Source: Thermoclostridium sp. (GTDB taxonomy: Bacteria > Bacillota > Clostridia > DSM-8532). From it: 35,569 nt of DNA. The stretch spans positions 1 to 35,569 of the forward strand of contig JAGOJH010000025.1 of assembly GCA_017995215.1 (NCBI GenBank), in the 5' to 3' direction. The notes under the pieces were generated by a model, which was given only the letters and a program-made list of their open reading frames with translations, did not search any database and was not told the DNA's origin. Position numbers and translations under genes: made by a program. Below, in pieces: positions 9,356 through 17,366 of this stretch (its first letter is position 1; each line of letters starts with the position of its first letter).

Positions 9356-11029
9356 CTACGCGTATATCAGCTGATCAATCCCCTTACCCGGAGGAACGAT
9401 GGGAAGAACCCGTTCATCAATGTCGATCACAAAATCCATGACTACAGGAACATCCTTACAGGCAAGCGCCTTTTCAATGGCGGGGCAAACCTCCTGCGGG
9501 GTTTTCACCCGGATACCGACGGCACCATATGCGTCAGCCAGCTTTACAAAATCCGGCCCCCTGTCCAGCGTGGTCTGGGAGTACCTTTTGTCATAGAACA
9601 TGGTTTGCCACTGCCTGACCATGCCTAAAGTGCCGTTGTTCAGCACAGCGATGATTACCGGAAGCTTATAGTGCACAGCTGTGGCAAGCTCGTTGCAGTT
9701 CATCCGGAAGCTTCCGTCCCCTGCAAAGTTGATCACCTTTTTATCGGGGTTGGCCATTTGCGCACCAATGGCAGCACCTGTTCCATAACCCATGGTGCCT
9801 AGACCGCCTGAAGAAACATACTGCCTTGGGCGGATGTAATCATAATACTGTGCAGCCCAGATTTGATTCTGCCCCACTTCGGTGGTGATGATCGCATCTG
9901 AACCGGTAAGCTCATTGAATTTTTGAATGATATAAGAAGGGCGAAGCGTACCATTTTCCGGGAATTGAAGCCTGTATTCTTCCTTCCAGTTTTTTGCTGT
10001 TTTTGCCCATTCTGTTTCGTCAACCTGTTTTGTTCTGTCCAGAATTCCTTGCAATATGAGATCAATTTTTCCAGTCAGAGCAAACTGCACGGAGATATTC
10101 TTATTGATTTCAGCCGGATCAGCATCGATATGTATGATCCGGGCATTTGGTGCAAACCGTTTCATGTCGCTAATCACGCGGTCACTGAAACGAGCGCCGA
10201 TGTTGATCAGCAAATCACATTCTGAAACAACCTTGTTCGATACCCTTGTGCCATGCATGCCAAGAAGCCCGGTATATAACGGGTATGAGGCAGGAACGGC
10301 GCCTGTGCCCATCAGTGTAGTGGCAACAGGGATATGCAGTTTCCCGGAAAGGCTTAGCAGCAGGCTTGTGACCCCTGCAATAATGGTGCCGCCGCCCGCC
10401 AGAATCACAGGCCTGCTGGCACTCTGTATCGCTTGTACTGCGGTTTCCAGATCTGCTTCGGAAAACAAGTTTTTAATATCAAGGTTCAACCTTTTTTTAC
10501 CGTCATAGGGTATGAATTCAGCGGTATTTGCTGTGGCATCCTTGCATACGTCTACAAGAACAGGCCCCGGCCGGCCGCTTGCTGCGATTTCAAAGGCTTT
10601 TCGCATGGTTTCGGCCAGTTCGTGAACATCCTTTACCAGAAAATTATGCTTGGTAATGGGTTCGGTAATTCCAGTGATGTCCACCTCCTGGAAGGAATCC
10701 CTGCCGATCAGCGCGGATGGCACCTGGCCGGTAATGGCCACTAAGGGAACGGAATCCATATAGGCTGTTGCTATTCCGGTCACAAGGTTGGTTGCACCCG
10801 GGCCTGAGGTTGCCAGGCAAACACCTGTTTTCCCACTGGCCCTGGCATAGCCGTCGGCTGCATGAGAAGCACCCTGCTCGTGGGATGTAAGGATGTGCCG
10901 GATGCCCGCACCTCTTCTATATAGCGCATCATAAATATTTAATACAGCCCCCCCAGGGAAACCGAATATGGTATCTACATTCTGTTCTTTTAAGCATTCA
11001 ATAATAATATCTGCACCAGTTAATTTCAA
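9356..11029 (-). CDS. ilvB: acetolactate synthase large (catalytic) subunit
   Basis: This thiamine-diphosphate enzyme condenses pyruvate with pyruvate or 2-ketobutyrate, the first committed step of valine, leucine and isoleucine synthesis. Visible signs are the catalytic Glu51 in TSHEQGASHAADGYARA, the FAD/hinge region, and the ThDP-binding motif GDGSFRMN...NNGTLGMVRQWQ near the C-terminus. Length (557) is typical for a biosynthetic AHAS. The start is a TTG at 11029, 7 bases after a strong GGGAGGGG. A 129-base spacer with a hairpin separates it from leuB, joining the leu and ilv halves of the operon. The partner small subunit is ilvN. Confidence 0.97.
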   Translation of the reverse strand: MKLTGADIIIECLKEQNVDTIFGFPGGAVLNIYDALYRRGAGIRHILTSHEQGASHAADGYARASGKTGVCLATSGPGATNLVTGIATAYMDSVPLVAITGQVPSALIGRDSFQEVDITGITEPITKHNFLVKDVHELAETMRKAFEIAASGRPGPVLVDVCKDATANTAEFIPYDGKKRLNLDIKNLFSEADLETAVQAIQSASRPVILAGGGTIIAGVTSLLLSLSGKLHIPVATTLMGTGAVPASYPLYTGLLGMHGTRVSNKVVSECDLLINIGARFSDRVISDMKRFAPNARIIHIDADPAEINKNISVQFALTGKIDLILQGILDRTKQVDETEWAKTAKNWKEEYRLQFPENGTLRPSYIIQKFNELTGSDAIITTEVGQNQIWAAQYYDYIRPRQYVSSGGLGTMGYGTGAAIGAQMANPDKKVINFAGDGSFRMNCNELATAVHYKLPVIIAVLNNGTLGMVRQWQTMFYDKRYSQTTLDRGPDFVKLADAYGAVGIRVKTPQEVCPAIEKALACKDVPVVMDFVIDIDERVLPIVPPGKGIDQLIYA

Positions 11030-11061
11030 AATACAACCCCTCCCTGCCGTTCAATCAGTAC

Positions 11062-11088
11062 CATCACATAAACCATAACGTTGTGATG
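11062..11088 (-). repeat. inverted repeat in the leuB-ilvB spacer
   Basis: CATCACA (11062-11068) and TGTGATG (11082-11088) are perfect complements with a 13-base gap. The transcript can form a hairpin just before the ilvB ribosome-binding site. There is no T run. It could tune relative expression of the two halves of the operon or be an operator; its role is unknown. Confidence 0.35.
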
Positions 11089-11158
11089 TTATACTTTTTT
11101 GCACCTACGCAGCATCATGGAATGTGTCACGCACCTGAAACATTTCGATAAAAATCCA

Positions 11159-12235
11159 TCATACCCTTTGGGCTACTGCGTCACCCATTTCTTCGCAACC
11201 GATCACCGTGGCAGCCTCTGTAGCAATATCTTTTGTCATCAAGCCTTCGTTCAATACCTTTAAAACCGCGTCTTCTATCATTTTTGACGCATCTTCAAGC
11301 TTGAAGGAGTATTTCAGCATCATGGCCACCGATAGAATTGTTGCAAGCGGGTTTGCCAGGTTCTGTCCCGCAATGTCGGGTGCTGAACCATGAACCGGTT
11401 CATACAGCCCCAGGCTTCCGGAGCCCAGGCTAGCCGAAGGCAGCATTCCTATAGATCCCGTCAGCATGGAGGCTTCATCGGACAGGATGTCACCGAACAT
11501 ATTCTCTGTAACAATCACATCGAACTGCTCGGGGTGAATGACCAATTGCATGGCGGCATTATCAACAAACATGTGGTTCAGCTGAATATCCGGATAATCC
11601 TTTGCCACCTCCACAACGATTTCACGCCAGAAACGGGAAACCTCCAGCACGTTAGCCTTATCTACCGAGGTAACCTTTTTGCGGCGCAGTCTTGCTGCTT
11701 CAAAGGCAAGCCTTGCAATGCGCTCCACCTCATATTTGCGGTAAATCATGGTGTCGTATGCAGCAGGATGGCCATTTTTGTCGATCAATCTTTTCTTTTC
11801 ACCGAAATACAGGCCGCCTGTAAGCTCCCGTAAGACCAGAATATCCAGGCCGTCCTTTGTGATCCTTTCTTTGAGCGGGCTGGCTGCTTGCAGCGGGCCA
11901 TAAATGGCTGCCGGACGATAATTGGCAAAAAGCTCAAGCGCTGCTCGGATTCCCAGAAGGCCTGCTTCCGGGCGTTTATCCCCCGGAAGGTTATCCCATT
12001 TGTACCCTCCCACAGCACCCAGCAAAACAGCATCAGCAGCTTTACAAACCGCAACGGTTTTTTCGGGCAGGGGATCCCCTGTTTTATCGATGGCGATTCC
12101 GCCAATGTCTGCATATTCGTATTGCATTTGAAAACCGCATTTTTCACCCACGCGATCCAAAACCTTCAGTGCCTGCTTTACAACTTCAGGGCCAATACCA
12201 TCACCGGGCATAACCACAATTTTATAACCTTTCAT
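11159..12235 (-). CDS. leuB: 3-isopropylmalate dehydrogenase
   Basis: This enzyme oxidatively decarboxylates 3-isopropylmalate to 2-ketoisocaproate using NAD, the third leucine-specific step. The 358-residue protein has the family blocks GDGIGPEV near the N-terminus, the [13 protein letters not shown] substrate loop, VDKANVL, and [12 protein letters not shown] with the C-terminal NAD-adenine loop [18 protein letters not shown] start at ATG 12235, six bases after GGAGG, rather than an in-frame codon at 12250. It follows leuD and precedes ilvB in one direction. Confidence 0.97.
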   Translation of the reverse strand: MKGYKIVVMPGDGIGPEVVKQALKVLDRVGEKCGFQMQYEYADIGGIAIDKTGDPLPEKTVAVCKAADAVLLGAVGGYKWDNLPGDKRPEAGLLGIRAALELFANYRPAAIYGPLQAASPLKERITKDGLDILVLRELTGGLYFGEKKRLIDKNGHPAAYDTMIYRKYEVERIARLAFEAARLRRKKVTSVDKANVLEVSRFWREIVVEVAKDYPDIQLNHMFVDNAAMQLVIHPEQFDVIVTENMFGDILSDEASMLTGSIGMLPSASLGSGSLGLYEPVHGSAPDIAGQNLANPLATILSVAMMLKYSFKLEDASKMIEDAVLKVLNEGLMTKDIATEAATVIGCEEMGDAVAQRV

Positions 12236-12358
12236 TTTTTCCTCCAACATAATCCGTCGTGTTTTGGTTCGATTTAAAATTGTTTCAAGAAGCCAGATAC
12301 TCTATTGTTTCTTTTCAAGTGAGATCCACTTACGTTTCAAGAAACCGGATACTTGCCT

Positions 12359-12844
12359 TTACACCTTTCGAATGTGATTCATCAAACCGCCTGCTGTAAT
12401 TATTTTTTGGATGAACTCCGGGAAAGGCTCGATTTTATATGTTTTTCCCTGATTATAATTGGTGAGAATTCCCTTTTCAAGATCAACCCCCAATTTATCA
12501 CCTTCCTTTGTCTGTTCAACACATTGCGGGCATTCCACGATTGGAAGGCCAATATTGATGGCATTTCTGTAGAATATCCTGGCAAAGGTCTTTGCAACTA
12601 CACAGGATATTCCGGAGGCTTTTATTGCAATAGGGGCATGCTCACGGGAGGAACCGCAACCGAAGTTGAAACCACCCACCATGATATCACCCTTTTGAAC
12701 ACGGGTAACAAAGCCGGCATCCAAATCCTCCATGCAGTGCCTGGCCAGTTCACCGGGCTCAGAGGTGTTCAGGTAGCGCGCCGGAATGATCACATCGGTA
12801 TCAACGTTGTCGCCGTATTGAATCACTTTTCCTTCAAATTTCAT
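12359..12844 (-). CDS. leuD: 3-isopropylmalate dehydratase small subunit
   Basis: LeuD is the swivelling small subunit of isopropylmalate isomerase, which interconverts 2- and 3-isopropylmalate together with LeuC. The 161-residue protein shows [13 protein letters not shown] and the active-site loop [10 protein letters not shown], typical of the aconitase-type small subunit. I start at ATG 12844: AAAGGTG is spaced 6 bases before it, and an upstream GTG at 12853 overlaps that Shine-Dalgarno. It follows leuC after 21 bases, consistent with co-expression of the two subunits. Confidence 0.96.
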   Translation of the reverse strand: MKFEGKVIQYGDNVDTDVIIPARYLNTSEPGELARHCMEDLDAGFVTRVQKGDIMVGGFNFGCGSSREHAPIAIKASGISCVVAKTFARIFYRNAINIGLPIVECPQCVEQTKEGDKLGVDLEKGILTNYNQGKTYKIEPFPEFIQKIITAGGLMNHIRKV

Positions 12845-12865
12845 ATCAATCACCTTTCTTTCAGC

Positions 12866-14134
12866 TTACTGCCCCATGAGCTCATCGGGAGAGGATATCC
12901 TGCCGGTTACAGCTGATGCAGCCGCTATGGCCGGGCTTGCCAGATAGACCTCACTGTTCACATGACCCATTCTGCCCACAAAATTCCGGTTTGTGGTGGA
13001 AACGGCACGTTCACCAGCTGCCAGAATTCCCATATGCCCGCCCAGGCATGGCCCGCAGGTGGGGGTGCTGACAGCACAGCCCGCATCAATAAAGATATCG
13101 AACAGCCCTTCCTTCATACATTCCTTCCAGATGCGCTGTGTTGCCGGAATAACGATGCACCGGACATCTTGGTGCACCTTTCGGCCTGCCAGAATCTTTG
13201 CCGCAATGCGCATATCTTCCATTCTGCCATTTGTACAGGAACCGATAACCACCTGATGAATGGGTATATCACCCACATCGTCGATGGTTTTGGTGTTTTC
13301 GGGAAGATGCGGAAAAGCAACCGTTGGCATCAGCTTGCTTAAATCAATCGTGTATTCCTGAACATATTCTGCCTGTTCATCCGCCCGGAAAACCTCGAAG
13401 GGCTTGGTGGAATGCTCGCGGATATATTTCAGTGTTTCACCATCCACTTCAAAAATGCCGTTCTTGGCACCAGCTTCAATAGCCATATTGGCAATGGTGA
13501 AACGATCGTCCATGGTCAGAAAATCCAACCCGTCACCTGTGAATTCCATGGATTTGTACAAGCAGCCGTCCACACCGGTCAAACCGATGATGTGGAGAAT
13601 GATATCCTTCCCGCACACCCATTCGGAGGGCTTGCCGATTAAATGAAACCGAATTGCTTCTGGAACCTTCAGCCAGACTTCACCGGTAGCCATGGCCGCG
13701 GCCATATCGGTGCTGCCGGTACCGGTTGAAAATGCGCCCAGGGCACCATAAGTGCAGGTATGGGAATCTGCTCCGATGACGACATCACCGGCGGTCACCA
13801 GGCCAAGTTCGGGCAGAAGCGCATGCTCAACACCCATTTGGCCCACCTCAAAAAAGTTTTTGATTTCCATTTTACGGGCAAATTCCCGCATCATCTTTAC
13901 CTGCTCGGCCGATTTAATATCCTTGTTCGGAGTGAAGTGATCGGGTACGAGTGCAATTTTATCGGTATGGAAAACCTTTTTCAGCCCGGCTTTTTCAAAT
14001 TCCTTGATCGCAACCGGTGCGGTAATGTCATTTCCGAGCACCATATCTACCTTGGCCTGAATGAGCTGCCCGGGCTTTACATTTTCCAACCCTGACGCCC
14101 TGGCCAATATCTTTTGAGTCATCGTCATCGTCAT
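12866..14134 (-). CDS. leuC: 3-isopropylmalate dehydratase large subunit
   Basis: This is the [4Fe-4S] catalytic subunit of isopropylmalate isomerase. The three cluster-ligand cysteines are recognisable: one in VIGSCTNGR and two in [31 protein letters not shown] is also conserved. At 422 residues it belongs to the shorter LeuC type common in Clostridia and archaea, paired with the short LeuD. I start at ATG 14134 because AGAGGTG is nine bases before it; the GTG at 14146 lies inside that site. It is the first gene of the leuCDB-ilvBDNC operon; leuA, which would make its substrate, is not in the window. Confidence 0.96.
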   Translation of the reverse strand: MTMTMTQKILARASGLENVKPGQLIQAKVDMVLGNDITAPVAIKEFEKAGLKKVFHTDKIALVPDHFTPNKDIKSAEQVKMMREFARKMEIKNFFEVGQMGVEHALLPELGLVTAGDVVIGADSHTCTYGALGAFSTGTGSTDMAAAMATGEVWLKVPEAIRFHLIGKPSEWVCGKDIILHIIGLTGVDGCLYKSMEFTGDGLDFLTMDDRFTIANMAIEAGAKNGIFEVDGETLKYIREHSTKPFEVFRADEQAEYVQEYTIDLSKLMPTVAFPHLPENTKTIDDVGDIPIHQVVIGSCTNGRMEDMRIAAKILAGRKVHQDVRCIVIPATQRIWKECMKEGLFDIFIDAGCAVSTPTCGPCLGGHMGILAAGERAVSTTNRNFVGRMGHVNSEVYLASPAIAAASAVTGRISSPDELMGQ

Positions 14135-14188
14135 AAAATAAAACACCTCTTTCCAGAGTTAAGTTTTTGTAATAACAGAACCAATTGT

Positions 14189-14252
14189 GCATGGATACGC
14201 TATAAAACTTTATTTAGCAGAGGACATCATCCCATGCTATAACTCTATTATA
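14189..14252 (-). promoter_or_regulatory. putative leu-ilv operon promoter and 5' hairpin
   Basis: On the minus strand a perfect -10 TATAAT lies at 14252-14247, without a good -35, which suggests activator dependence. A few bases after the expected start of transcription, GCATGGGAT (14237-14229) can pair with ATCCATGC (14196-14189), leaving one bulged G. No T-box motif and no clear Leu-rich leader peptide is present. A 15-mer at 14291-14305 matches the CodY consensus at only 11 positions and is not relied on. Confidence 0.45.
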
Positions 14253-14338
14253 CTGTTCCTTTTTTTCATTTCTTCTGATTTATCACTTTCATTTTTCTGA
14301 ATTCTTCATGATTCTTGTCTCGTTTATACCCAACTTCA

Positions 14339-14368
14339 TTGCAACCGGTAACATAATTATGATAGAAT
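14339..14368 (+). promoter_or_regulatory. putative promoter of the capA-ligase operon
   Basis: TTGCAA (14339-14344), an 18-base spacer and TAGAAT (14363-14368) lie on the plus strand, about 220 bases before the capA-like start. This would produce a long structured 5' untranslated leader. Confidence 0.45.
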
Positions 14369-14374
14369 AACGAG

Positions 14375-14590
14375 ATAAATATGTCCCCCACCTCTGTAAC
14401 GTATTTTAGCCAGAGGCATAAGACGTTTCGTGGCGGGCAGCAATTACCTGAATAAGGGCGGTGAGCATATCTCCTGCCTCGATATAGCAGCTTGTCACAG
14501 GCTAAAGCCTGCTGCTCGCCCATGCATCTGGGGTGTGTTGCAATTGCAAACCAGTTACCTGTGTTACTATAAGCCAAATGGGGGTTCATC
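14375..14590 (+). ncRNA. structured 5' leader of capA-like gene (candidate cis-regulatory RNA)
   Basis: The roughly 215-base leader is more GC-rich than the AT-rich stretch before it and is dense in complementary segments. One hairpin forms from CCTCTG and CAGAGG (about 14391-14417). GGGCG near 14456 can pair with CGCCC near 14517, enclosing AGCAG/CTGCT and AGGCT/AGCCT stems. The same GGCGG instead can form a local hairpin with CTCCTGCC, which excludes the first fold. CCCCCA near 14385 is complementary to TGGGGG in the ribosome-binding site near 14580. It matches no riboswitch class I can recognise. Confidence 0.4.
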
Positions 14591-15793
14591 ATGATAAAAC
14601 AGAAGGTTATTATTGTCATCTTGCTCATTGTCACGGTATTCAGCGGTTGCGGTGTTCAGAATGCTGTTCCCGATCAGGTTGATATTAACGTGGAACCTAC
14701 TGCTGTACCCACAGCAGCTCCCACACCTACACCCATGCCTATCATAACAGCTTCCATCCTTTCGGCCGGTGATGTGATCATGCATGGCAGTGTTTTCAAA
14801 TCAGGAGCAACAGACGACGGCACTTATGATTACAGATATATCTTTGATAAGGTCAAACCCTACATCGACGACGCAGACTTTTCCCTTGTCAGCTTTGAAG
14901 GGGTTGTGATGGAAACCGATAAAAATTATACGGGTTATCCTCTTTTCAATGCACCGCCCGCAATCATGTCCGCATTTGCTGATACCGGCTTCGATATGGT
15001 GAACCAGGCCAACAACCACAGCCTGGATCGGAAACTGAAGGGGCTTATCGAATCCAGAAACCTGATCAAACAGGAAAACATGCAGGTTATCGGAACCTAT
15101 GAGAATGCCGCCGAACCGCGTTTCAGAATACAGAATTTGAACGGCATCAAGGTTGGCTTTTTGGCCTACACCTATGGCTGCAATTTGAATGAAAACGCTT
15201 TAACCGAAGAGCAGCGCAGCGCTCATCTAAGCTTGATCAACACAGATAAAATGAAAACTGAAATAGAAGCCCTTTCGCCACAAGTCGATTTTGTCATTGT
15301 GATGATGCATTGGGGTTTGGAATACAGAAAACAAGCCAGCAGCGAGCAGCAGCAGCTTGCTGCCGATTTATTCAGCTGGGGTGCAGACATCATTCTTGGC
15401 TCTCACCCGCATGTGGTTCAACCTTCAGAGGTGCTGGAAGTGAACGGGGAAACCAAGTATGTCAACTATGCCATGGGAAACTTTCTTTCAAACCAGATTA
15501 AAGGAACCATTGACGATAAGAATATCAATGAATTCACCGAGGACGGCATGATGGTCAACCTCACCCTGCAAAAGGATTTGGAGACGGGTAAAGCCTCCCT
15601 TGTCAAGGTAAAACATATTCCAACATGGGTTTACCGTTACACGGTGAACGGTGTTTACAAATATTCAATTTGCCCCGTGCCCTCCGCCGAAGACAGTGTT
15701 TTTGAAGACATGGACGCCAAGCTGGCCGGCATGCTGCAGGCTTCCTACAGCAGAACCATGGCACTGGTAGAGGATTATGCCGAAGAGGAATAG
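14591..15793 (+). CDS. CapA/PgsA-family metallophosphatase-like lipoprotein
   Basis: This 400-residue protein has a lipoprotein signal (hydrophobic residues 6-16, lipobox FSGC with Cys20), a Pro/Thr-rich tether (about 38-52), then a CapA-type domain. The domain has the metallophosphatase-like signatures SAGDVIMHG, QANNHSLD, HWGLEY and GSHPHVVQP. CapA/PgsA proteins take part in poly-gamma-glutamate capsule synthesis or export, but many stand-alone members have unknown substrates; no capB or capC genes are here, so that role is not shown. It is anchored outside the membrane. A G-rich Shine-Dalgarno (ATGGGGGT) precedes the ATG. A polysaccharide-ligase-like gene follows after 44 bases, suggesting a shared role in cell-surface polymer metabolism. 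Confidence 0.88.
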   Translation: MIKQKVIIVILLIVTVFSGCGVQNAVPDQVDINVEPTAVPTAAPTPTPMPIITASILSAGDVIMHGSVFKSGATDDGTYDYRYIFDKVKPYIDDADFSLVSFEGVVMETDKNYTGYPLFNAPPAIMSAFADTGFDMVNQANNHSLDRKLKGLIESRNLIKQENMQVIGTYENAAEPRFRIQNLNGIKVGFLAYTYGCNLNENALTEEQRSAHLSLINTDKMKTEIEALSPQVDFVIVMMHWGLEYRKQASSEQQQLAADLFSWGADIILGSHPHVVQPSEVLEVNGETKYVNYAMGNFLSNQIKGTIDDKNINEFTEDGMMVNLTLQKDLETGKASLVKVKHIPTWVYRYTVNGVYKYSICPVPSAEDSVFEDMDAKLAGMLQASYSRTMALVEDYAEEE

Positions 15794-15837
15794 GTGCTGC
15801 GCTAAGTACTGCGTACAAACTGGAATAAGGGGAATTC

Positions 15838-17271
15838 ATGAAACAAAAAATTCAGGATGAATTAAAACAATTGAAAAGTGACATCCGATCAATTAAAAGC
15901 TTCAGAGAGTTCATTCAATACATTCCTTCGTCTTCGCTGAACAGAATTGCTTTCTGGTTGCTTACAGCACTTGCTGCTTCACCATTGTATGTTCTTCTAA
16001 GAAGCATCTTATTAAAATATCATGACAGTTTCTATTTGAACGACAACCAAAGAACGCTGGGTACCTATTGGGTTCAGTTTATTCGGTTCATTGGTTTCTC
16101 CGGCATTTTCCTAATGCTTTTGGTTTTATGGAAAAATATTATCATGCATCATCAGGACAAAAGGCTTTCAAAAATACTGAAAAGTCACCCTGTCCCGCTG
16201 TTTTTGCTCCTGTTGCTTGTCTGGAGTGTCTTTTCCTATGCTTTTTCCAGCAATAAAACTCTATCATTATATGGTACACCATACAGAAACGAAGGGATAC
16301 TCACCTATTTTGCTTATGCCGGTATATTTTGCTGTGGTTACATCTTAAAAGAACAAAGATTTCGTGTAAATCTGATGCGAATATTTGTGTTATCTGCCAC
16401 AATCCTGTCAATCCTCATGTTGATCAACCAACCTGAACTGAATCTCCTTCTGTCCTTCAAATACAAAGCTGCCATGTTTCAAAATATCAATCATTATGGT
16501 TATTTTCTCAGCTTGGCCACCATGCTGGCTGCAGCATTGTCCCTGCGAGAGGGCAGGCTGAATAAAGCCTCGCTCTTCTGGCTGCTTCCCTTTGCCATAT
16601 TGGTTGCCGCATTGATCACGAACAAATCCTTCGGTCCTTATGTGGCTGTTGTCATGGGGTTGATTTTTCTTTTTGTGTTAACCTTTATCTATACAAAAAA
16701 GGCAAGACTGTGTGCAGGTATTCTTGTTCTAGTGTTCATTCTGTTATCGTTTGGGATGAACCTAAAAAGCAATTATCTGACACAGGAAGCGAAAACGTTA
16801 ACCAAAGATATCGTGAACATTGTTGAAAATAATGAGACAGCACCAAAAGCAGGCTCAAACAGATGGATCCTGTGGAAGCTTGGCATCAAATATACCCTGG
16901 AGAAACCGATTTTCGGATATGGTCCTGAAAACCTGCAAGCTCGATATACCCTGGACAATCTGAATCATGACCGGCCTCATAACGAGTTCATCCAATTATC
17001 AGCAAGCCTGGGCATTCCTGCGCTTGTGTTTTATTGCTGCGCTCTCTTCTTTTTCTTTTTACCGCTGCTAAAAAACATGAAAAAGCTGAACCCGGAAATC
17101 ATAGGGCTCTATGCTGCCATATTGTCCTATCTGGCATCCTCCTTTGTGGGGCAATCCATGTATTGCAGCGCCTCCTTTTATTTTGCCTTCCTTGGTCTTA
17201 CCTGTCATCTCTTTCCCCCTGCAGGCACACAGCCTGCCAGTTTAGCAGATAAAAAGCAAATGCCTGAATGA
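15838..17271 (+). CDS. O-antigen ligase/Wzy-like polytopic membrane protein
   Basis: This 477-residue protein has about a dozen hydrophobic segments between residues 35 and 455, and an extracytoplasmic loop at about 325-395. The loop holds the Wzy_C-type pattern: SNRWILWKLG, FGYGPEN and DRPHNEFIQ. Such proteins polymerise or transfer lipid-linked glycans outside the membrane; WaaL and Wzy are the known examples. In a Gram-positive cell the acceptor could be wall glycopolymer or protein, which the sequence does not tell. A good Shine-Dalgarno (AAGGGG) precedes ATG 15838. Its stop codon lies within the terminator hairpin shared with topA. It is the second gene of a two-gene plus-strand operon inside an otherwise minus-strand region. 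Confidence 0.85.
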   Translation: MKQKIQDELKQLKSDIRSIKSFREFIQYIPSSSLNRIAFWLLTALAASPLYVLLRSILLKYHDSFYLNDNQRTLGTYWVQFIRFIGFSGIFLMLLVLWKNIIMHHQDKRLSKILKSHPVPLFLLLLLVWSVFSYAFSSNKTLSLYGTPYRNEGILTYFAYAGIFCCGYILKEQRFRVNLMRIFVLSATILSILMLINQPELNLLLSFKYKAAMFQNINHYGYFLSLATMLAAALSLREGRLNKASLFWLLPFAILVAALITNKSFGPYVAVVMGLIFLFVLTFIYTKKARLCAGILVLVFILLSFGMNLKSNYLTQEAKTLTKDIVNIVENNETAPKAGSNRWILWKLGIKYTLEKPIFGYGPENLQARYTLDNLNHDRPHNEFIQLSASLGIPALVFYCCALFFFFLPLLKNMKKLNPEIIGLYAAILSYLASSFVGQSMYCSASFYFAFLGLTCHLFPPAGTQPASLADKKQMPE

Positions 17272-17295
17272 CAGGTTACTATCATTCAGGCATTT
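17258..17295. terminator. bidirectional terminator between the ligase gene and topA
   Basis: Arms 17258-17271 and 17282-17295 are perfectly complementary (14 bp) with a 10-base loop; the left arm contains the ligase stop codon. Short T-rich tracts follow on both strands, so it can end both convergent transcripts. Confidence 0.8.
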
Positions 17296-17366
17296 TCGGC
17301 TTTTATTTCATGTTTTTAATACTCCAGTAGAAAAAAGGTGTAATTTTGTCCAACAGAATCACCCAC

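Noticed and set aside
14291-14305. CodY-box-like 15-mer upstream of the leuC promoter
   Set aside because: Only 11 of 15 positions agree with the consensus, which is easily reached by chance in AT-rich DNA.
14147-14590. T-box or other known riboswitch before leuC
   Set aside because: No GGGTGGNACCGCG-like sequence or terminator with T run is present on the minus strand; only a small hairpin and a -10 element.
14266-14634. 122-codon minus-strand frame across the capA leader
   Set aside because: It overlaps the leuC promoter-side region and the capA start, has no ribosome-binding site and no family resemblance; the RNA-leader reading explains the region better.
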